Positions 1-6,281 of a DNA stretch of 8,326 nt are shown here, piece by piece. Each line of letters starts with the position of its first letter. The stretch's first letter is position 1. This DNA is from Microcaldota archaeon (GTDB taxonomy: Archaea > Micrarchaeota > Micrarchaeia > Micrarchaeales > Micrarchaeaceae): the NCBI GenBank assembly GCA_013330215.1, contig DUIS01000100.1, positions 3,849 to 12,174 of the forward strand, in the 5' to 3' direction. The notes beneath the pieces are model-generated. The model made no database searches. It saw only the letters and a list, made by a program, of their open reading frames with translations, and was not told the origin of the DNA. The position numbers and the translations under genes were made by a program.

Positions 1-112
1 CCGCGACTGAAAGGCCCTCCTTTTCCTCTATGTATTCCTTATAGCGCGATATTATTGCCAGATAGAGGTTGTTCAGCCTGCCCTCCCTTCCAAGATCAGT
101 TGCCTCATCCAT
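1..112 (-). CDS. N-terminal fragment of an unidentified protein, cut by the left edge
   Basis: On the minus strand an ATG at 112-110 opens a frame with no stop for 37 codons to the window edge. It begins MDEATDLGREGRL and contains a charged helical stretch (YKEYIEEKEG) near residues 24-33. Codons are of the same type as in the neighbours (AGG for Arg, ATA for Ile). I do not recognise the family from this short piece. It is soluble in what is visible, with no signal peptide or membrane segment. It is divergent from the Nudix-like gene, sharing the 200-base region 113-312. The frame stays open upstream of 112, so the start is uncertain, but 112 is the first ATG in frame and a G-rich patch lies just before it. 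Confidence 0.55.
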   Translation of the reverse strand, partial: MDEATDLGREGRLNNLYLAIISRYKEYIEEKEGLSVA

Positions 113-312
113 TTCTACCCCATTAGTATTGTTTGGAAAGATAGAATAGCTTTTCGTATGAACCGGTTTTTAGAGGGAAACCTGCCGAAAGCTTTTTAAA
201 GGAACATGAAAACCTATATATATTACCGGATGCATATTTTGAGTGGTTTGATGCGTACTAATTCGTGAAATACGCATGCACGGACCAGTTGCTTTGATTA
301 GGAAACGATAAA
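113..312. promoter_or_regulatory. Divergent intergenic region with a strong TATA-like box and an inverted repeat
   Basis: This 200-base AT-rich gap separates two divergent genes. For the rightward gene the best promoter signal is the TATA-like CTATATATATT at 214-224, preceded by the A-rich GAAAAC that suits an archaeal BRE. Transcription would then start near 243-250 and give a leader of about 65 bases. A second A/T box, CTTTTTAAA, lies at 192-200, and its reverse complement could serve the leftward gene. A perfect 7-base inverted repeat (251-257 with 271-277) sits between the TATA box and the start codon. I see no RNA gene or further coding region here. Confidence 0.5.
251..277. repeat. 7-base inverted repeat in the leader of the Nudix-like gene
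   Basis: ATGCGTA at 251-257 is the exact reverse complement of TACGCAT at 271-277, with a 13-base spacer. It lies about 27-60 bases downstream of the TATA-like box and 36 bases before the ATG. It could be an operator dyad or an RNA hairpin in the 5' leader. A 7-base match at this spacing can arise by chance in a region of this size, so the functional reading is weak. Confidence 0.35.
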
Positions 313-1350
313 ATGGCGGCACCGAAAGAACTCGCAATATGCCACGTGATAAAGAATGGCACACTCCTACTGATAAAGGCAGAGGAAGGAATAAACAAGG
401 GAAAATGGAATGCGCCATCAGGGGAGCTTGTAAACGGCGAAAAGTCTGAGAAGGCGGCGATGAGGCAGACTTTCCAGCAGACCGGCCTATACGTAAGCAA
501 GGTGGTGCATCACGGGACCATAAGGCTTTTCCTCAACGGCAAGGTAGAATACGATTACAAGATGCAGGTATACTCAACAAAGATCTTCAGCGGCGACCTG
601 AAGCCCAATATAAAGGGAGAGGCGCGCTGGTTCAATACAAGTGAACTGCCTTTCTATGAGATGTGGGCAGATGACAAGTACTGGGTGAATCTGGTGCTCG
701 AGGGCAAGAAGTTCGACGCGGATTTCTTCCTTGACGAGAACAACGAGAACGTTGTGAAGTACCAGATAAGGGAGAAGAAAGAGGTGCTCAGGACGGTGCT
801 TCCGATAATAATCGTGCTCGCGGTCATAGCGGTGCTCGTCTACGGCATCCTCAGCAGCGGCATACTGAACCAGCCAGCCAAGAAGGCTGCGGTCTTCCTG
901 CCGTCGACATCCGCAAAATCAACCATGGTTTCAACTACTGCTGCAACAACTACCGCGACAACAACCATAGCGTCGCCGCAGATAATCCCACCCCCGCCAG
1001 TCCCTCAGACCGTGCTCTCGAACAAGACGTACATATACTACATATATTACTCGGGAAGCCCCCCGCAGTCGCAGACATATTTTGCTGTGGCGAATGGCTC
1101 CGGTGTCAGCAACTGGAAGCTGCTGGTGGGGAGCCCTGTGGATCTAAGTAACGCTGACTGCTCGGTGTACAGCTTCTATACCTACTGCACAAGCGCGGTA
1201 AACCTTACGACTTCGACTAGCAGCACTACAAACAGCATGGCTGCGAAGACGCAGCAGAATAGCGTAAGGATAGGAAACCCTGTATGCCTTGCGCTGCACC
1301 CTCCTGACCCGAGCATATGCTACAACACCTACTACAACACAACGCAATAG
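313..1350 (+). CDS. Membrane-anchored MTH1/MutT-like Nudix protein with degenerate catalytic site
   Basis: A 345-residue protein in three parts. Residues 7-155 form a Nudix domain that resembles human MTH1 (8-oxo-dGTP hydrolase). KWN at 31-33, G37 and E43, and MWADD at 117-121 fall at or within one residue of MTH1 RWN (31-33), G37, E43 and MWPDD (116-120). The later YWVNLVLEGKKFDADF segment also matches. The Nudix signature reads RQTFQQTGL at 51-59, so Glu52, Glu55 and Glu56 are all Gln; hydrolysis is therefore unlikely. A basic stretch and one hydrophobic helix (about 162-182) follow, predicting a cytoplasmic Nudix domain. Residues 198-222 are Ser/Thr-rich, then comes a Pro run and a Tyr-rich outer domain with C283, C292, C325, C336 and several N-x-S/T sequons. 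The ATG at 313 is the first possible start after an in-frame stop at 295. Nucleotide binding is inferred. Confidence 0.85.
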   Translation: MAAPKELAICHVIKNGTLLLIKAEEGINKGKWNAPSGELVNGEKSEKAAMRQTFQQTGLYVSKVVHHGTIRLFLNGKVEYDYKMQVYSTKIFSGDLKPNIKGEARWFNTSELPFYEMWADDKYWVNLVLEGKKFDADFFLDENNENVVKYQIREKKEVLRTVLPIIIVLAVIAVLVYGILSSGILNQPAKKAAVFLPSTSAKSTMVSTTAATTTATTTIASPQIIPPPPVPQTVLSNKTYIYYIYYSGSPPQSQTYFAVANGSGVSNWKLLVGSPVDLSNADCSVYSFYTYCTSAVNLTTSTSSTTNSMAAKTQQNSVRIGNPVCLALHPPDPSICYNTYYNTTQ

Positions 1351-1450
1351 GCAAACAGTTGAGTGTGATTTATTGGTTCATAAAAGTGGAGATTATCCCC
1401 GTAAAGCTCTTCTTAGGCGGAACACCGAAACCGCGAGGATAAGATTTTGT

Positions 1451-1936
1451 ATGCCGCGCGGCACGCTTGAACGGTTTATTGAGGATCATGAAGCGGCAAG
1501 GGTAGAGGTGCGCAAGATAGAGACCCTTGAGGATGATCCGATAGACGCTATGAAGAGGATCAAAAAGATACAGGAGGGCGTGAATTCGTATCTGGGGCAG
1601 GGCGCGACTTTCCGCTCTCTTTTTATGACTAATTACAATAGGGAGATTTTGTACGCGCTGGACACCGCGATAGAGAAACTGAATAGGCTTGAGACGGTAC
1701 CGTATAAAGTCAGGGAGTTCTGGAGATCCGAGATTGCACGCTTTAGGGATCCAGAAAGCAGGCGGTCGTATCTTGACCGGTTTGCAAACGAGCATATAGG
1801 TGGAGAGGCGGGGATAGAAAGGCTGGATGCCTGGATAGACAGGGCGCTCAAGATCGGCGAGCCTGAATTTATGAGGGTCTGGAGGGAAAGATACGTCTCC
1901 ATCAGGCAAACTTTTCAGTTCTTCGGCGGAGAATGA
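1451..1936 (+). CDS. Soluble helical protein of unknown function, 161 residues
   Basis: I do not recognise this family. The product is rich in Arg, Glu and Asp, lacks membrane segments, signal peptide and cysteines, and appears mostly helical, with several aromatic positions (EFWRSEIARF, FMRVWRERY). The ATG at 1451 is preferred. The frame can be extended back to 1289, but that would overlap the Nudix-like gene and add a Cys- and Arg-rich segment of poor coding character; no NTG start lies close upstream. A weak GAGGA lies 11 bases before the ATG. Codon use differs from PolX next door: about 6 of 10 Phe codons are TTT and about half of Asp codons are GAT, against 1 of 19 TTT in PolX. That may mean low expression or later acquisition. 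It is transcribed in the same direction as its neighbours, with gaps of 100 and 70 bases. Confidence 0.7.
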   Translation: MPRGTLERFIEDHEAARVEVRKIETLEDDPIDAMKRIKKIQEGVNSYLGQGATFRSLFMTNYNREILYALDTAIEKLNRLETVPYKVREFWRSEIARFRDPESRRSYLDRFANEHIGGEAGIERLDAWIDRALKIGEPEFMRVWRERYVSIRQTFQFFGGE

Positions 1937-1976
1937 CTAGGACGCTAGCCATGCAGCAACGGCCGCGCACATACTG

Positions 1977-2006
1977 ATTTTTATCCTTTCGTTGAGCTAA
2001 CTTTTT
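1977..2006 (+). promoter_or_regulatory. TATA-like box placed for a leaderless PolX transcript
   Basis: The T/A-rich ATTTTTATCC (1977-1986) is centred about 25 bases before the GTG at 2007. That is the usual archaeal distance from box A to the transcription start, so the mRNA would begin at or next to the start codon. No Shine-Dalgarno-like sequence precedes the GTG, which agrees with a leaderless message. The T-run at 2002-2006 could alternatively help end transcription from the upstream gene. Confidence 0.4.
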
Positions 2007-3737
2007 GTGGACAACAAGCTCATCGCAGACATCTTCAACGACATAGCCGCAATGCTCAGCGTTGACGAGACCCCGAGCTCCAGGTTCGAGGTGCGCGCCT
2101 ACCAGAAGGCCGCGCTAACAATAGCAACGCTTCAGGAGGACATAGGCGATATCTACAGGAAGGAGGGCAAGGAGGGGCTAATGAAGCTGCCAGGCATAGG
2201 CAAGGGGCTTGCGGAGCGGATAGAGGAATACATCAAGACCGGTAAGATAAGAAGGTACGAGGAGCTCAGGAAGAGGTACCCGATAGACATGAAGGCGCTT
2301 ACAAGCATCGAGGGCATAGGCGCAAAGAAGGCGATAGCACTCTACAAGAAACTCGGCATAAAGGATGTGGCCTCGCTGAAGAAGGCGGCTGAGAGCCACA
2401 AGATAGGCGCGCTCTCAGGGTTCGGCGGGAAGAGCGAGGGGCTTATACTTAGGGGCATCCAGCGCCTCGAGACGAACAAGGGCAGGCTTCTCCTCGGGGA
2501 TGCGCTTCCTGTAGCGGAGTCTATGGTAGGCAAGCTCATTGGTAGCGGGCTAGTTGTGAAGGTGGTGATAGCTGGATCAATGCGGCGGATGCGCGAGACA
2601 GTTGGCGACATAGACATACTCGCGCTCTCCGACAAGGGCAATGAGGTGATGGACTTTTTCACCAAGCTGCCTGACGTTTCAGGCATAGTTGTCAAGGGCC
2701 CGACGAAGACAACAGTATCACTCAAGATAGGACTCAACTGCGACCTCAGGGTTATAGCCCCGGAAAGCTTCGGCGCTGCGCTGCAGTATTTCACCGGCAG
2801 CAAGGACCACAACGTGCAGGTGCGCACAATAGCGGTAAGGATGGGCTACAAGCTCAACGAGTACGGGCTCTTCGGGAGGAAGGGGCAGCTCATGCCCACA
2901 AAGGAGGAGAAGGACATCTATGGGAGGCTTGGCATGCAGTACATGCCGCCCGAGATGCGTGAGGCAAGGGGCGAGGTGAAGCTTGCGCAGGAGCACAAGA
3001 TACCGAGGCTAGTGGAGCTTGGCGACATAAGGGGCGACATGCACACCCACACGCTGGAGAGCGACGGCGCGGACAGCATAGAGGAGATGGCGGATGCGGC
3101 GATGAAGGCGGATCTGGACTACTTCGCTACCACCAACCACACGAAGAGCCTCGGCATAGCGAACGGGATGGACGAGAGGGGGTTCGCCAAGTTCTTCAAG
3201 CGGGTGGACAAGCTCAACGATTCGCTTGACGGAAAGATAAGGGTGCTGAAGGGCGCCGAGGTAGACATACTCAAGGACGGCTCGCTAGATTTGGATAGGG
3301 AATGCCTCAAGTCGATGGACTGCGTAGTCGCTGCTGTGCATTCATACTTCAGGATGGAGGAGAGTGAGATGACAAAGAGGGTGTGCAAGGCGCTTGAGAG
3401 CGGGCTCGTGCACATATTCGCGCACCCTACTGGAAGGGAGATAAACGTGAGGGAGCAGTATCCGATAGACCTCGAGAAGCTGTTCGTGGCTGCTGAGCGC
3501 AACAAGGTAGCGCTGGAGATAAACTCCTTCCCCATCAGGCTGGACCTGAGCGACACCAACATAATGAGGGCCTCGAAATACAAGGTGAAATTCGCGATAG
3601 ACACGGATGCACACAGGACCTCGCATTTCGGCTTCCTGAGGTACGGGGTCGGAACCGCTAGGAGGGGATGGCTTGAGAAGGGCAGGGTGATGAACACGCT
3701 GCCGCTAAGCGGGATAATGAAGGAGCTCGAAAAGTAG
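2007..3737 (+). CDS. polX: Family X DNA polymerase with C-terminal PHP domain
   Basis: A complete 576-residue PolX, the usual length for bacterial/archaeal PolX-PHP enzymes, which fill short gaps in base-excision repair; the PHP domain is a metal-dependent 3'-5' exonuclease/phosphoesterase in studied members. The N-terminal 8-kDa-like domain starts NKLIADIF and holds helix-hairpin-helix motifs at 61-69 (LPGIGKGLA) and 101-109 (IEGIGAKKA). The polymerase core has GSMRR (190-194), catalytic Asp201 and Asp203 (GDID), Asp246 (CDLRV) and the nucleotide-binding YFTGSK (261-266). The PHP domain (about 340-576) has all nine expected ligands: H346, H348, D353, H378, E418, H445, H473, D534 and H536. 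The GTG start is chosen because the conserved N-terminal helix begins there; the first in-frame ATG (codon 16) would cut it. Codon use is strongly biased (Phe almost all TTC, Arg largely AGG). Nothing appears broken. Confidence 0.96.
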   Translation: MDNKLIADIFNDIAAMLSVDETPSSRFEVRAYQKAALTIATLQEDIGDIYRKEGKEGLMKLPGIGKGLAERIEEYIKTGKIRRYEELRKRYPIDMKALTSIEGIGAKKAIALYKKLGIKDVASLKKAAESHKIGALSGFGGKSEGLILRGIQRLETNKGRLLLGDALPVAESMVGKLIGSGLVVKVVIAGSMRRMRETVGDIDILALSDKGNEVMDFFTKLPDVSGIVVKGPTKTTVSLKIGLNCDLRVIAPESFGAALQYFTGSKDHNVQVRTIAVRMGYKLNEYGLFGRKGQLMPTKEEKDIYGRLGMQYMPPEMREARGEVKLAQEHKIPRLVELGDIRGDMHTHTLESDGADSIEEMADAAMKADLDYFATTNHTKSLGIANGMDERGFAKFFKRVDKLNDSLDGKIRVLKGAEVDILKDGSLDLDRECLKSMDCVVAAVHSYFRMEESEMTKRVCKALESGLVHIFAHPTGREINVREQYPIDLEKLFVAAERNKVALEINSFPIRLDLSDTNIMRASKYKVKFAIDTDAHRTSHFGFLRYGVGTARRGWLEKGRVMNTLPLSGIMKELEK

Positions 3738-3759
3738 GCGCTGCTATGTCAAGGACACT

Positions 3760-3773
3760 ACGACATGCGTCGT
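3760..3773. repeat. Short dyad between polX and the membrane-protein gene
   Basis: ACGAC (3760-3764) and GTCGT (3769-3773) form a perfect 5-base inverted repeat around ATGC. It lies 23 bases after the polX stop and about 14 bases before the TATA-like box of the next gene. It could be a weak hairpin at the polX mRNA 3' end or a small operator. There is no U-tract directly after it, so a terminator role is not supported. It is short enough to be chance. Confidence 0.2.
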
Positions 3774-3785
3774 TCACAAAAGAGC

Positions 3786-3798
3786 ATTATATATATCT
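3786..3798 (+). promoter_or_regulatory. Strong TATA-like box for the membrane protein/peptidase pair
   Basis: The alternating ATTATATATAT (3787-3797) is one of the clearest box A sequences in the window, matched only by 214-224. Counting about 25-27 bases from its centre puts the transcription start near 3818-3822, only a few bases before the TTG at 3826. This supports a near-leaderless transcript and the TTG start. It probably drives both the membrane protein and the following metallopeptidase gene. Confidence 0.5.
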
Positions 3799-3825
3799 CC
3801 CAATCCCTAATTATACCGTGATAAA

Positions 3826-5406
3826 TTGGGACTTGCCCAGAAGCATCTTTGGAAGGAGGACACATACGCTGCGTTGAAGATAGGCGGGGCAGCCGTAGCT
3901 GCAGGGATATTCGCGCCTCCAGTCATCGATAAGGTCTTTGCGCTGCAGCATATGTCGCACGCCTTCGACGGATCAATAGCCACCGGATTCCTGGTGACAG
4001 GCCTGGCGATGAGTGTGGGCATTGACAGGGTAATGACGCCGGTCCTTGCATACGGAAGGGAGAAGAAGTTCTCCAGCTGGCTGAGGAACGAGGTGCTGAC
4101 ACATGATAATTTGAAACACCTGGGAGAGGCCAGCAGCAGCGATGAGCTGGACCTGATGGCCGAGGCATTTATCGATGGGCTTGTAGAGCAGGGAAAGAGA
4201 ATGAAGCACCTCGGCAGGAATTACAGTGAGAGGGAGATATACGGATTTATAGGTGACAATTCAAGAGACAACCCTCATGATGTCGTGGATAATGAGCTAA
4301 GGACCGCGTTCAAGGAATTAAGGAAGAAGGGGGCCACTGCCCTTGAACTTGTAGGGATCGGGAGAGCCGTGCAGGTTGCGGAGAGGGAGTACGAGCTCTC
4401 GAGAAGCGGCGACCTCATGGAAAACAGGAACCGCGGCAAGAGGATAACCATCACGATGCCTGATGAGCACGACATGACAGAAATGGTACAGAAAAGAGGG
4501 ATACTGGAAAAAGTTTACAGGGACGAGGAGCGCCTGGTCGTGAGGCTCAGGACTGCAGAGGGGGTCGAGGATATCGCCGTTACGCCCGGAGGTGGTCCAG
4601 AAGCAACTATCGAGGAGGAGGGGAAGGAGAACAGCAAGCTTCTCAGGAGGCTGTTCATCGAAGCACACAAGCCAAACGACGCGCTGCTTAAGAGGGCGCT
4701 GATCGACCCATTCCATGCACAGAGGCGTTTCGAGGCGCTCAGGAAGAGACTGGGGGAGAGGGACGATCATGGCAGGCTGAAGATGCCGCTGCTTAAGAGG
4801 GCGGTAGCAAATGACTTCTACGACCTGTTCGACAGGGGATTCTTAGCCTGGGCGGAGAGCAGGGATATGGAGAACGAGCTCCTCATCTGGCTTGACAACA
4901 GGAGGGGATACCACAGGTTATATGCAAAACCGCTGAGGATAGCGCTTAACGCAGTTCATCTGGTAACGCTGAGGCTCCCGGTGGCGGTTATCCGCGGCCC
5001 GATAACCTCGGTAGCAGACGCGATATTCGTGGACAGGTGGAAACGAACCAAGAAGTACCTCGGCATGAAGGAGGAGAAGGCGGAGCTCAAGGACAACCCA
5101 TTCGGCTTGGTCAGAAAGTTCGGCGGCTACGTTGACAGCTGGCCATGGGAATTCAGAAGGCCGACGCAGATTGGATACAATCTATTGCACAGGATCGCGT
5201 TCAACAACGTAGCCAAGATAGCACTTGGCTACCTTGCGGCGAGCAATGTCAACCACCTGCTCACATACTGCGGCGCGTCATACGAATTAAGGGATGCGCT
5301 TTGTGTCGCGGGCGGAGCTGGCGGCTACTACCTTGCAAAGCATAGAGCAAAAATCAAGTCTGCCTTCACAAGGATGCCGAGGGCTGCGGCCGGAGAGAGC
5401 AATTAG
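3826..5406 (+). CDS. Multi-pass membrane protein of unknown family, 526 residues
   Basis: I do not recognise this family. Hydrophobic segments at about 14-35 and 50-72 form an N-terminal membrane hairpin. A long charged, largely helical region (about 76-365) follows, including a possible small strand-rich segment near 204-255 (KRITITMPDE, RLVVRLRTAEGVEDIAV). Further hydrophobic segments lie at about 368-400, 462-482 and 488-505, ending in a basic tail. The middle part has many Arg, Lys, Glu and Asp and no catalytic motif I can name. The start is TTG: an in-frame stop lies at 3808-3810, no ATG occurs before codon 43, and starting there would remove the first membrane segment. The stop is 14 bases before the ATG of the next gene, so co-transcription with the putative metallopeptidase is likely. 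A scaffold, partner or substrate of that peptidase is possible, by inference only. Confidence 0.8.
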   Translation: MGLAQKHLWKEDTYAALKIGGAAVAAGIFAPPVIDKVFALQHMSHAFDGSIATGFLVTGLAMSVGIDRVMTPVLAYGREKKFSSWLRNEVLTHDNLKHLGEASSSDELDLMAEAFIDGLVEQGKRMKHLGRNYSEREIYGFIGDNSRDNPHDVVDNELRTAFKELRKKGATALELVGIGRAVQVAEREYELSRSGDLMENRNRGKRITITMPDEHDMTEMVQKRGILEKVYRDEERLVVRLRTAEGVEDIAVTPGGGPEATIEEEGKENSKLLRRLFIEAHKPNDALLKRALIDPFHAQRRFEALRKRLGERDDHGRLKMPLLKRAVANDFYDLFDRGFLAWAESRDMENELLIWLDNRRGYHRLYAKPLRIALNAVHLVTLRLPVAVIRGPITSVADAIFVDRWKRTKKYLGMKEEKAELKDNPFGLVRKFGGYVDSWPWEFRRPTQIGYNLLHRIAFNNVAKIALGYLAASNVNHLLTYCGASYELRDALCVAGGAGGYYLAKHRAKIKSAFTRMPRAAAGESN

Positions 5407-5420
5407 AATCGGTTGTGGCA

Positions 5421-6281
5421 ATGAAATTCAAGGATAGGGAATCCGGTGCGGCGCACGCCGTGGGGCTGCAGGAACATCTGGCTGTCGCAAAGCAGTTCAC
5501 CGATGCGGCAATAGGGACATATGTTTCCCTGGGAATACCCAGGAAGTGCATGCAGGACGTCAGGGTAGCTACTTCGGATCTGAGAGTTACCGATGTGGAA
5601 GGAGAGTGCAGGAGGGGCACAGGAGTCGTATACGCAGATTATTGCGACGGTGTGATAAGGTTCAGGAGTCCCCTGCTCGGAAACTATATGCGCGTTCTCG
5701 AACTCGAAAATCTAGACACTTACGTTGGTCCTGCGGGCCGCCAGTACAATGAATTACTGGATATCCTTAGGTTTATGATAACTGATGCCGCGGCGCACGA
5801 GATTGCACATCATATAAGGAGGACGCCTTACCCTTCTGCCAACGCTCCCCTGAGACAGCAGAAGCCCACGATTATTGTCGACGAGGCAGTTGCAACATTC
5901 GCCGGGAATACCGTACTGACTAAGATGGGATTTTCGGATTCGCTCCTGGAAAGATGCATAAAGGGGGAGAATAGAAAGTTTCTCACAGATTCGTCCAGAC
6001 TGCTGGAAAGGAGGCGCCAAGGCAAGGATGCGGTTACTGAACTCTTTATAAATCTAGGGTATCTCCTTGGCTACACCGCATTTTTGGAGACGCTCAGAAG
6101 GGATAAAGGTTCGCTGCCTGCCGTTATGAGAGACACGCTCTCCGAAACCAGCAACAAAAAGAACATAAAGCTGCTCGCTTCAATGGCCAATCGACACCCT
6201 TCCTTCAATGAGTTCCTTCTCAACAGGCGCACAAGCTGCAATGACATGAGGGAGATGCTCAGGCAGATAGAGCCTACATGA
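5421..6281 (+). CDS. Putative HExxH zinc metallopeptidase, gluzincin-like
   Basis: A 286-residue protein counted from the ATG at 5421; a GTG six bases upstream (5415) is an alternative start, and neither has a clear ribosome site. The zincin motif HEIAHH is at 126-131 (bases 5796-5813), giving zinc ligands His126 and His130 and catalytic Glu127. Twenty-five residues after His130, in VDEAVATFAG, Glu155 is placed as the third ligand of a gluzincin (compare the E-G-x-A-x-Y motif of MA-clan peptidases). A hydrophobic, Gly-containing helix (about 209-225, FINLGYLLGYTAFLETL) follows, as often seen after that motif. No signal peptide or clear transmembrane span is present, so it probably acts in the cytoplasm or at the membrane with its upstream partner. 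It follows the membrane-protein gene by 14 bases and overlaps the convergent DP2 gene by 8. The family beyond the motif is not recognised; the substrate is unknown. Confidence 0.75.
   Translation: MKFKDRESGAAHAVGLQEHLAVAKQFTDAAIGTYVSLGIPRKCMQDVRVATSDLRVTDVEGECRRGTGVVYADYCDGVIRFRSPLLGNYMRVLELENLDTYVGPAGRQYNELLDILRFMITDAAAHEIAHHIRRTPYPSANAPLRQQKPTIIVDEAVATFAGNTVLTKMGFSDSLLERCIKGENRKFLTDSSRLLERRRQGKDAVTELFINLGYLLGYTAFLETLRRDKGSLPAVMRDTLSETSNKKNIKLLASMANRHPSFNEFLLNRRTSCNDMREMLRQIEPT

Noticed and set aside
313..780. Annotation as an active 8-oxo-dGTP diphosphatase
   Set aside because: The overall similarity to MTH1 is good, but Glu52, Glu55 and Glu56 are all Gln, so metal binding and hydrolysis are not expected.
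1289..1450. Upstream extension of the orphan gene to an ATG at 1289
   Set aside because: It would overlap the end of the Nudix-like gene by 62 bases and add a Thr/Arg-rich sequence from its other frame. The ATG at 1451 gives a cleaner protein.
1370..1909. Minus-strand open frame of 179 codons opposite the 161-residue orphan
   Set aside because: Its composition (many Pro, Phe, Cys and Arg) is poor. The plus-strand frame encodes a regular charged helical protein in line with the neighbouring gene direction.
2342..2827. Minus-strand open frame of 161 codons inside polX
   Set aside because: It lies opposite the PolX catalytic core, which is well conserved; Ser/Pro/Leu-rich translation is typical of a complement of AGG- and GAC-rich coding sequence.
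3119..3697. Minus-strand open frame of 192 codons inside polX
   Set aside because: It is antisense to the PHP domain, whose metal ligands are all in place on the plus strand.
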